DNA from: Henriciella sp.
GTDB lineage: Bacteria; Pseudomonadota; Alphaproteobacteria; Caulobacterales; Hyphomonadaceae
Reading direction: 5' to 3'
DNA length: 64,000 nucleotides
Assembly (NCBI GenBank): GCA_030066975.1
Contig: JASJAO010000001.1
Location: forward strand, 372,001-436,000
Part shown: piece by piece, positions 8,585 to 16,191 of the stretch
How the letters are laid out: the number at the start of each line of letters is the position of its first letter
How positions within the stretch are numbered: position 1 is the first letter of the stretch
Made by a program: the position numbers and the translations under genes
The notes under the pieces: generated by a model
Databases searched by the model: none
What the model was told of the DNA's origin: nothing
What the model saw: the letters and a program-made list of their open reading frames with translations, nothing else

Positions 8585-10007
8585 CGCGCAAAACCCAAGT
8601 GTCCTTGGTGCCGCCGCCCTGGCTCGAATTGACGACCAGAGAGCCTTCTTTCATTGCGACCCGGGTTAAGCCTCCGGGAACTACATCGATGCAGTTTGGC
8701 GACACCAGAACGAAGGGGCGTAGATCAACATGCCTTGGTGCCAGGCCGGCGTCGGTGAGAATAGGCACAGTTGAGAGCGCCAGAGTCGGCTGGGCAATAT
8801 AGTTTGCCGGGTTCGCGGTAAGCTTTGCCTTGAATGCTTCGATTTCGGCCTTGCTCGCGGCGGGGCCAACCAGCATGCCATAGCCGCCCGAGCCGTGGAC
8901 CTCTTTCACCACGAGTTCGGACAGGTGATCGAGCACGTAGGCCAGAGAATCCGGTTCAGAGCAACGCCATGTCTCGACGTTTTTAAGCAGAGGTGCCTGT
9001 CCGGTATAGAATTCTACGATGTCCGGCATATAGGAGTATAGCGCCTTGTCATCCGAGATGCCGGTGCCAGGCGCGTTGGTGATCGTAATGCCGCCCGCGC
9101 GGTAGATGTCGAAAATACCAGGAACGCCCAACATGGACTCAGGATTGAAGTTCAGTGGGTCAAGATATTCATCATCGACCCGTCGATAAATGACGTCGAC
9201 GGGTTCATATCCGCAGGTGGTGCGCATAGCGACCCGGCCATCAACAACTCTGAGATCATGCCCTTCGACCAGTTCGACGCCCATTTGATCGGCCAGGAAC
9301 GCGTGCTCAAAGTAAGCGGAATTGTGGATCCCCGGCGTGAGTACGGCAATGGTGGGCTTACCGGCGCAGGTCGAAGGTGCTGATGCTGCAAGCGACTTTC
9401 GAAGCAGCGCAGGGTAGTCACCAACACTCTGAACGCCCACCTGCGAAAACAGTTCCGGAAACATTTTGAGCATGGTTTCGCGGTTTTCCAACATATAGGA
9501 CACACCCGACGGTGTCCGGGCATTGTCCTCGAGCACGAAGAACTCGTCCGGGCCGGTGCGGACCAGATCCGTCCCCACAATGTGGGTGTATATGTTGCCC
9601 GGCGGATTAACCCCGACCATTTGCGGCAGGAAGGCCTGATTGTCGGTGATCAGGCGCTGCGGAATGCGTCCGGCGCGAAGGATCTCCTGGCGATGGTAGA
9701 TGTCATGCAGGAACGCGTTCAGAGCCTTGACGCGTTGCTCGATGCCGCGGGTCAGTCTGCTCCATTCTTTCGCACTGATAATACGTGGCAAAAGGTCGAA
9801 CGGGATGAGGCGTTCGTCCGCCTCTGAGTCGCCATAGACATTGAATGTGATGCCCGTGCGCCGAAAGAAAGCCTCCGCATCGCGAGATTTCTGTTTCAAC
9901 TTGGTCGGATCGATCTTGGTGAGAAGTTCATGATACTCGGCATAGGGCGTACGAACTTCCCCTCCAAATCCGAGCATTTCATCGAAATTGGTCGAACCAT
10001 CAGCCAT
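8577..10007 (-). CDS. Circularly permuted ATP-grasp type 2 protein (predicted amidoligase)
   Basis: A 476-residue protein of the circularly permuted ATP-grasp class, predicted to form amide bonds between a carboxylate and an amine with ATP. Recognisable segments are the N-terminal YGDSEADERLIPFDLLPRI region, DNARTPSGVSYMLENR (about residues 161-176), the NAPGTGISDDKALYSYMP block near 310 and VKEVHGSGGYGMLVGP near 365, which are the nucleotide and metal-binding parts. It is the first gene of the minus-strand run 10007-2878 and follows the TetR gene by 114 bases, where its promoter must lie. The product is unknown for the whole family. Confidence 0.92.
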   Translation of the reverse strand: MADGSTNFDEMLGFGGEVRTPYAEYHELLTKIDPTKLKQKSRDAEAFFRRTGITFNVYGDSEADERLIPFDLLPRIISAKEWSRLTRGIEQRVKALNAFLHDIYHRQEILRAGRIPQRLITDNQAFLPQMVGVNPPGNIYTHIVGTDLVRTGPDEFFVLEDNARTPSGVSYMLENRETMLKMFPELFSQVGVQSVGDYPALLRKSLAASAPSTCAGKPTIAVLTPGIHNSAYFEHAFLADQMGVELVEGHDLRVVDGRVAMRTTCGYEPVDVIYRRVDDEYLDPLNFNPESMLGVPGIFDIYRAGGITITNAPGTGISDDKALYSYMPDIVEFYTGQAPLLKNVETWRCSEPDSLAYVLDHLSELVVKEVHGSGGYGMLVGPAASKAEIEAFKAKLTANPANYIAQPTLALSTVPILTDAGLAPRHVDLRPFVLVSPNCIDVVPGGLTRVAMKEGSLVVNSSQGGGTKDTWVLRDD

Positions 10008-10121
10008 GATTTAGTCACCCACAGCCGGGCGTTGAACACAAGGCCCTATCTGTTTCCAGATTGATAACCGTCAGCCGTGATCGATATGCCAGCAGGCGCG
10101 ATACCGGCGCGGATGCCAGAT

Positions 10122-10772
10122 TCACGCACGCAAGCCGTTCAGTACGAGATCAACATGGGTTTCCAAATACGAGTCGAGCTCAATCGGTTGCAGATGATCA
10201 AAAACCAGTTTCCAGATGGCCGCGACAATCGCTCCGGCGGCGATATTGCGCGCCAGGCCATGGCCTTCCATCTTTCGAAATTCGCCGCTGGCGACGCCCT
10301 GCGAAATGATTGAGCGAATAAGGCCCTGCCCGTGCGATAAGATGCGCTGGTGATAAAACGCGGCCAAATGCGGAAAATTCGGGCCTTCGGCCATGATCAA
10401 ACGCATGATCTGGCGACGATCGCCGTCCAGCATCCTTGCATACAGAGACCGCAAATGCTGCCTCAGGCGCTCCGTTGCTGAGCTGTCCGAAACTGTGAAA
10501 CTTTCAACCGCCTCATCCAGCGCCGGGGCCATCTTGTCTCTGACCATGGCTTCGAACAATCGTTCTTTGCTATCAAAATACAAGTAGACCGTCCCCTTCG
10601 AGACGCCCGCCTCTTCCGCCACATCATCCATTTTTGCTGCGGCGAACCCAACGCGTGAGAAGACTTTTAGCGCCGCATCGACCAACGCGGCCCGTTTGGC
10701 TTCTTTCTGTTGCAAGCGTCGACTGACCGGCAGGCCTGAGACGTTTGCGCCCTTGCCAGCCCCCTGATTCAC
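10122..10772 (-). CDS. TetR/AcrR-family transcriptional regulator
   Basis: A 216-residue repressor. The N-terminal helix-turn-helix occupies about residues 27-72, with the family hallmark ASKGTVYLYF-type segment (VSKGTVYLYFDSKERLF); the helical C-terminal part binds an unknown ligand. The start is GTG 10772, which overlaps the pump's stop codon (GTGA), with GGCGGA upstream. It is the third gene of the efflux operon, so it would be made together with the pump it presumably represses. The palindrome at 15164-15182 before the adaptor gene is the natural candidate operator. Confidence 0.9.
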   Translation of the reverse strand: MNQGAGKGANVSGLPVSRRLQQKEAKRAALVDAALKVFSRVGFAAAKMDDVAEEAGVSKGTVYLYFDSKERLFEAMVRDKMAPALDEAVESFTVSDSSATERLRQHLRSLYARMLDGDRRQIMRLIMAEGPNFPHLAAFYHQRILSHGQGLIRSIISQGVASGEFRKMEGHGLARNIAAGAIVAAIWKLVFDHLQPIELDSYLETHVDLVLNGLRA

Positions 10773-13700
10773 TCCGCCGGTCCTTCAATGCGGTTCCGAC
10801 GCTCCGCCAGCCCTATAAGCCGATCCGGCACCGACCTTAGATCTTCAATCACCAGCGTTACGGCCGGCGTTACGAACAGCACCATCAGCCCGGATATGAC
10901 AATGCCAAATCCAAGGCTAACACCCATCGGGATCAGGAATTGGGCTTGGGGGCTGGTCTCCAACAGGAGCGGGGCGAGACCGAGCGCCGTGGTGAGCGTG
11001 GTCAGCAAGATCGGCCGGAACCGCCGCGCCGATGCATCGGCGACCGCGGTAATCGGGTCTTTGCCCTCTTGGCGATAGCGATTGTAAAGATCGACCAGAA
11101 CCACAGACGCGTTTACCGCCACACCCGCCAACGCGACCACGCCGAATATCGAGACGAAAGACAGCGGATACCCCAGGACGAAGTGGCCCAGAATAGCTCC
11201 AGCCAGGCCAAGTGGAATCGCCACAATAATCGCCAGCGGTTGCAAATAGGATCGTAGTTGTGTCGCCACCAAGGCGAAGATAACTAGCATGACAATAAAG
11301 AAGGCCTGCCCGAGGCTCGCCAGGTCTTCGCTCTGCTCGCGGCTTGCGCCGGCTTGCTCCCAGCTCAAACCCGGATACGCGGCATCGATTTGCGGCAGGA
11401 TTGTCGCCAGAAGCTGCTCATTCGCGATGGCAGGCGTGCTTATTCCTTCATCAATGTCTGCGGTGACGGTCACAACGCGCCGCCCATCAATGCGATTAAT
11501 CGACGAGTAGGCGCGGCTCTCGGATGTGCGTGCGACGGTGTATAGCGGAACGCTGGTGCCGTCCGGCAATCGGATCCGCATCTGATCCAGTGTTTGAAGC
11601 GACTGACGAGCTTCTTCGGGGTAGCGTACGAAGACGCGGATTTCTTCGCGGCCGCGTTGAATGCGTTGTACTTCTTCGCCGAAGAATGTCTGGCGCACCT
11701 GCCTTGCGACATCACTTGGGGTCAGACCGGCTGCCAGTCCAGCGTCGGTGAGCTCAAACAGAAGCTGGCGCTTGCCAAGATCAAAGCTGTCCTCAACCTG
11801 ATTTGCGCCTGCCAGGCGCGCGACTTGAGCCTTCAGGGCATCGGCTGCTTCAATCAAGGTCTCTTCATCAGCGTGAGCCAGTTCGAATTGGATGTCAGCG
11901 CCAAACCCGCCAACCGATCCTGCAAATGTGAGCCGCTCTGCGCCTTCAATCGTCCCGAGTTCTTCGCGCCAGGCGCGTTCGATTTCCGCCGCTGACATTC
12001 GTCGGGTCCCGAACGGAATCAACTCAATCTGGACCTGGGCAGTGTTTTCCGAAGCGCTGAAGCCGGAATTCCCAAGCGGACCTCCGCCTTGCGCCGTGCT
12101 CCCGCCCACAGTGACGGCAATAGATAGGAACAAGTCTTCACCGCGTTCCTCCTTGACCGACGCGGCAACGGCGTAAGCGGCCTCTACTAGCTGATCTGCT
12201 GCTTCATTCGTGCGCTCAAACGGGGTGCCCTCAGGCATGACGAGCGTCGCTGAAATATCGTTGCCCTCGATCGTAGGAAAGAAGATGAACTTCACGAAGC
12301 CGTTGCTGACAAGACTGAGGCACAGAATAAAGAATGCCGTTGCTGCACCGATCGTTGCGTAACGCCATTTCGCGACAAAGCGGACACCACGGCGCACAAT
12401 GTATTCGCCGACCCAGTCGATCCGCTTTGCCACGCGGCTCTGAACAGCGGCCACCGGGCCCCGAGACCAGGTGCCTTCATGGCTAAGATGACTGGGCAGA
12501 ATGAAGAACGCTTCGACCAGAGAGACAATCAGTACGCAGATCACCACGATCGGAATCGCTCTTGAAATATCGCCGAACGTCCCGCCCACTACGAGGAGTG
12601 GAGAGAAGGCGGCCACTGTGGTCATAACTCCGACGAGAACCGGCGAAAACACGCCATTGACGCCATCCACAGCGGCCTGGGGACCGCTTTTGCCCAAAGC
12701 CAGTTCAGCATCGATATTCTCACCGATCACGATGGCGTCGTCGACAACCAGTCCAAGTACGATGATCAGGCCAAACAGAGACACCATCGTAATCGTCACG
12801 CCCGCAGCGCCGAACAGCATGAAACCGCCCATGAACGCAGTAGCAATGCCAACCGACACCCAGAAGGCGAGTTTCAGATCGAGCATCAGGACCAGAAACA
12901 TGAACACCAAGGCGAATCCAAACAGGGCATTTCGCAGCAGCAGATTGATCCGCTCATCGAGGATCTGTGTCTGATCTCGAAACTCCAAAATCTCGATTCC
13001 CGGAGGGGGTGTATAAGTCTCCATGAATTCATCGACCGCGCGCTTGACGGCGACGACATCCTCCGCTTCGGCGCGAGAAACTTCAACAAATATCGCGGGT
13101 CGGCCATTGTAGGTGTTACGCAATTTCTCTCGTGTGAAGCCATCACGGACCGTGGCGATTTCACCGAGCCGGATTTGCGCGCCGTCCGAGAGATTGCGCA
13201 CAACAATGCTCTCAAACCCTTCGCCAGTAAGACGCCTTTGATTGGTGCGCAGCAAATACTCTCCAGACCGCGTTTGGATGGAGCCACCGGCGAGATCCAG
13301 CGATCCTGCGCGAACCGCAAGCGCGACCTCATCAATCGAGAGGCCGTACTTCTGTAACGTATCTTCACTCACTTCGATCGCGATTTCATAGTCTCGATCA
13401 CCAGCCAGGCCGACGAGCGATACGCCGTCTTGAGTAAGCAGTTCGCGTTCCAGGTCTTCGGCGGCCCTACGCAGTTCAAGTGGTGTGACATTTCCAACAA
13501 CAACAAGGGTCACAACCCCGCCGGTTGGCTTCGGCGCCGATACCGTTTCGCGTTCGGCATTTTCAGGTGGAAAGTCGGCCAGGCGCTCGACGGCAGACTG
13601 GACGTCGTCTTTGACGATTTGCGGGTCGGCAAAGTCAGCCAGCTCGATCGTTACCGTGCCGTTGTTCTCTGACGCAGTGGAGGACACGCGCTGCACGCCA

Positions 13701-13954
13701 TCAATGCCAAGCACCGCCTCTTCCACACGGCGCGTGATGCCTTCTTCAACCTCAGCTGGCGTTGCGCCCGGATAGGGAACCGTGACTGTAACAATTCCCG
13801 GCTGAATGGTTGGAAAAACCTGGGTCCGCAAATTACCGGCTGCGAGAATGCCGCCGATCAAAAGCACGACCATGAGCAGGTTTCCTGCAACCGGATTACG
13901 AACAAACCATCCGATCAGCCCGCCGCCAAGCTTAGAGTTTTCATCTAGCGCCAT
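10769..13954 (-). CDS. RND efflux pump inner-membrane permease (AcrB/MexF-like)
   Basis: A 1061-residue proton-driven exporter of the hydrophobe/amphiphile efflux class. Typical features are the first TM at about 15-38 followed by LRTQVFPTIQPGIVTVTVPYPGATPAEVEE, two large periplasmic loops, and the TM4 proton-relay segment GLVVDDAIVIGENID with its paired Asp residues. The second half carries the AVNASVVLVDLYNRY block. An SD (GGAG, six bases upstream) lies inside the adaptor gene, whose end it overlaps by 14 bases. No outer-membrane TolC-type gene is adjacent, so it must use one encoded elsewhere. The substrate is unknown. Confidence 0.95.
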   Translation of the reverse strand: MALDENSKLGGGLIGWFVRNPVAGNLLMVVLLIGGILAAGNLRTQVFPTIQPGIVTVTVPYPGATPAEVEEGITRRVEEAVLGIDGVQRVSSTASENNGTVTIELADFADPQIVKDDVQSAVERLADFPPENAERETVSAPKPTGGVVTLVVVGNVTPLELRRAAEDLERELLTQDGVSLVGLAGDRDYEIAIEVSEDTLQKYGLSIDEVALAVRAGSLDLAGGSIQTRSGEYLLRTNQRRLTGEGFESIVVRNLSDGAQIRLGEIATVRDGFTREKLRNTYNGRPAIFVEVSRAEAEDVVAVKRAVDEFMETYTPPPGIEILEFRDQTQILDERINLLLRNALFGFALVFMFLVLMLDLKLAFWVSVGIATAFMGGFMLFGAAGVTITMVSLFGLIIVLGLVVDDAIVIGENIDAELALGKSGPQAAVDGVNGVFSPVLVGVMTTVAAFSPLLVVGGTFGDISRAIPIVVICVLIVSLVEAFFILPSHLSHEGTWSRGPVAAVQSRVAKRIDWVGEYIVRRGVRFVAKWRYATIGAATAFFILCLSLVSNGFVKFIFFPTIEGNDISATLVMPEGTPFERTNEAADQLVEAAYAVAASVKEERGEDLFLSIAVTVGGSTAQGGGPLGNSGFSASENTAQVQIELIPFGTRRMSAAEIERAWREELGTIEGAERLTFAGSVGGFGADIQFELAHADEETLIEAADALKAQVARLAGANQVEDSFDLGKRQLLFELTDAGLAAGLTPSDVARQVRQTFFGEEVQRIQRGREEIRVFVRYPEEARQSLQTLDQMRIRLPDGTSVPLYTVARTSESRAYSSINRIDGRRVVTVTADIDEGISTPAIANEQLLATILPQIDAAYPGLSWEQAGASREQSEDLASLGQAFFIVMLVIFALVATQLRSYLQPLAIIVAIPLGLAGAILGHFVLGYPLSFVSIFGVVALAGVAVNASVVLVDLYNRYRQEGKDPITAVADASARRFRPILLTTLTTALGLAPLLLETSPQAQFLIPMGVSLGFGIVISGLMVLFVTPAVTLVIEDLRSVPDRLIGLAERRNRIEGPAE

Positions 13955-15146
13955 TGGTCACTCCGCTGGCAGAGGTTGCAACTGCACTACCGCCGCGGGC
14001 GGTAACCTCCTGGCCGTCTTCAGCCTCCAATGGAGGTGTGATCACAACGCCCGCGCCTGTATCGAACGCCTGTGTGATGATTTCCGCGCCTTCCGACCGT
14101 TCGCCGAGTGTTGTGACTTCACGTGAAGCCAATCGCCCATCTTCGACCACCCATACCCGAGATTGTCCGGTCAGCGCCGTTGCTGGAATGACATATGCTC
14201 GATCAACGGGGTCTGAGGCGATGATGACATCGACGAAGTCGCCAATTCTCAGACGTTCGCTCGACGCCGGTGAGACGTAGAGGTTTGAAAGTCGAGTGCG
14301 CTCGTCCAGACTGGCATCAATCCGCATGACCGTACCATTGCGTTCAGCTTCTACAGTGCCGCGACGTTTGAAAGAGACATCGCGCCCGATGGCTGGTTCG
14401 ATCACTGCTAACTGATCGAGCGAAACGGGCACCGCCAATTCAATGCTCTCAAGTGTGACCAGGCGGCCCACAGTTTGTCCAGGCGAGACGATCTGTCCGA
14501 CATCCAGCGTGGAAGACAAAACGCGTGCGTCGAGCGGCGCATAAACGCGGGTGCGCTGCAGAGACAGTTCTGACGTCTTCTTGTTGGCGATTGCGCTCGC
14601 CAGACGGGCTTTTGCGGCTTCGATTTGTGGAATCCGCGCGGCCAGTTCGTTGACCTCGCGACCTGGATACAACTCTTCCCATTCGATGACGGCAAGACGC
14701 GCCTCGGCTTCAAGCTGGGCGAGATCCGAACTGGCGGCAGCAATTTCTGACTCGGCACGTTCTACAGCCAGGACGTAATCGGCGCGTTCGATTTCAAACA
14801 GCAGGTCGCCCCGCTTGACGTCACTGCCCGCTCTGAACTTCGAGCTCACCCGCCTGATCTCTCCAGAGACTTGCGGGCTGACAAGAACTTCTGCGCTGGC
14901 CTGAACCGTTCCGTTCACCCGTACTTGCGGTGAGTACCGGATCTGCGCCGGTTGCATTGTCCGAACTGTGATCTCTGACTCGCCACGAAGGTCGGACAGG
15001 GTTGGCGCCCCATTGCTATCGTCGGGTTTCAATGCGGCGGAAAAAGCGACCGCGATGCCAACCACGGCGATGATGAATATCAATTGTATCAGTCCAACAA
15101 GCCACGCGTTTCGTTGGCTTGTCTCTGATGAATAGGCAGCGTCCAT
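13941..15146 (-). CDS. RND efflux periplasmic adaptor (HlyD/MFP family)
   Basis: Membrane-fusion protein linking the RND pump to an outer-membrane channel. One N-terminal TM (about residues 15-38) anchors it. The barrel-sandwich and hairpin regions follow, with VRVNGTVQASAEVLVSPQVSG opening the lipoyl half, a coiled-coil hairpin around residues 110-180 and VYAPLDARVLSS closing it. The frame runs up to a TTG at 15158, but ATG 15146 is preferred because a GGAG site sits six bases upstream of it; this gives 401 residues. It is the first gene of the three-gene efflux operon. Confidence 0.92.
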   Translation of the reverse strand: MDAAYSSETSQRNAWLVGLIQLIFIIAVVGIAVAFSAALKPDDSNGAPTLSDLRGESEITVRTMQPAQIRYSPQVRVNGTVQASAEVLVSPQVSGEIRRVSSKFRAGSDVKRGDLLFEIERADYVLAVERAESEIAAASSDLAQLEAEARLAVIEWEELYPGREVNELAARIPQIEAAKARLASAIANKKTSELSLQRTRVYAPLDARVLSSTLDVGQIVSPGQTVGRLVTLESIELAVPVSLDQLAVIEPAIGRDVSFKRRGTVEAERNGTVMRIDASLDERTRLSNLYVSPASSERLRIGDFVDVIIASDPVDRAYVIPATALTGQSRVWVVEDGRLASREVTTLGERSEGAEIITQAFDTGAGVVITPPLEAEDGQEVTARGGSAVATSASGVTNGAR

Positions 15147-15163
15147 CGACGTCTCCAAAAAAA

Positions 15164-15182
15164 TGACTGACCAGTCAGTTAT
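15164..15182. promoter_or_regulatory. TetR-type operator palindrome upstream of the efflux operon
   Basis: An imperfect palindrome, ACTGA-ccag-TCAGT at the core and TGACTGA/TCAGTTA with flanks (one mismatch), lies 18 bases upstream of the adaptor start codon. Size and symmetry suit a TetR dimer, and a TetR gene closes the same operon. The assignment is by position and symmetry only. Confidence 0.65.
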
Positions 15183-15184
15183 TT

Positions 15185-15816
15185 CTTGCTACAATAAAAT
15201 CAATGAGAGTTTCATGAACTTTTCGTCGCGAATTATGAGATAATATGGCGTGACTGATGAAACCGGCGAGTCTTTCGTGATAACGGGCTGTATTCATTTG
15301 AGCCGTGTTTATTACTGCAGCAGTCGCAACACCTTGCGCTGATAACACAAGTCCTGTGCGCTTCGTTCCGAGTTGACGGCGTCAGGTAAGTGTCCTGGCT
15401 GTTTCAATTTCTAATATGGGCTGCCTGATCGTGTAGCGCCGTCTGCCCCACGCTCACCTCTCATGCAGGCGCGCCGCTCAACGCATCGGTCACTGGTCTC
15501 GCCAGCTATGATATTCAATAGCGAGCATCAAACAGGCTTGAAGAATACTCTTTTGGTATGGACTGCCTTTTAAGTCGGTATTTCCCAAAACCGCGCGAGT
15601 CCACAAGATAAGGTCCAGAGCGCACGTCAAGAAAGCGCCCTTTGAGGAAGCCGAGGCTATCGTGATCAATTCTTACGCCGAGCTCGCAATTCGGAATGCT
15701 GCGTTCGTTCGACCGCGCGCTGCGAAGCAGTCCGCTTTCTCTGATCAAACGTCGTCGATTGATACGCGTTTAGCCTCCTTGAGCACTTTCACAAAGACAA
15801 CCGGAAGGAATTTCCT
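15185..15816. other. Long intergenic region without a supported gene
   Basis: About 630 bases between the efflux operon and the small secreted-protein gene. It must hold promoters for both directions. A 77-codon minus-strand frame at 15515-15748 has no recognisable feature and no convincing ribosome site, so I do not call it. No tRNA-like fold, repeat array or transposase remnant was seen. A ribosome site (GGAAGGAA) precedes the ATG at 15817. Confidence 0.5.
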
Positions 15817-16137
15817 ATGAGAAAAGTCGGTATCCTCATAACAGCGAGTATGGCGTTGGCTGGTGCCGCCGCTGCGGGCACCATGGATGCGTTCATCGCA
15901 AATGGTGTCATCGTTGAGCAAGGCGGAGAGGCCCACGAGACCAGCTTTGAGGATGGACGCTACACGTCGTCAGATAATACCAGCGGCACCTACGCCTTTG
16001 AGGAGGGTACGCTTTGCCTGACGAGCGATGGCTCCGATCAAGCCAGATGTTTCGCGCTGCCTGAGGGCAAGGCGTCCGGCGACAGCTTCGCCGTCGCGCT
16101 GCCGGATGGTTCAAAGATCAACGTCACAATCAAATAG
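15817..16137 (+). CDS. Small secreted protein of unknown function
   Basis: A 106-residue protein with a clear signal peptide (residues 1-20, ending GAAAA) and a mature part of about 85 residues that is acidic and beta-rich. It has two Cys residues about 12 apart that could form a disulfide in the periplasm. A GGAAGGAA site lies six bases before the ATG. It is 54 bases upstream of the TBDR start on the same strand, so the two are probably co-transcribed. I do not recognise the family. A periplasmic accessory to the receptor is possible but unproven. Confidence 0.65.
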   Translation: MRKVGILITASMALAGAAAAGTMDAFIANGVIVEQGGEAHETSFEDGRYTSSDNTSGTYAFEEGTLCLTSDGSDQARCFALPEGKASGDSFAVALPDGSKINVTIK

Positions 16138-16191
16138 CAAATAACGCGGATGGGCCAGAGAGCTCACAGCGATGAATATTGGGAGACACTC

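Noticed and set aside
15515-15748. A 77-codon minus-strand frame in the long gap before the small secreted-protein gene
   Set aside because: No ribosome site, signal, TM segment or family feature; most likely chance.
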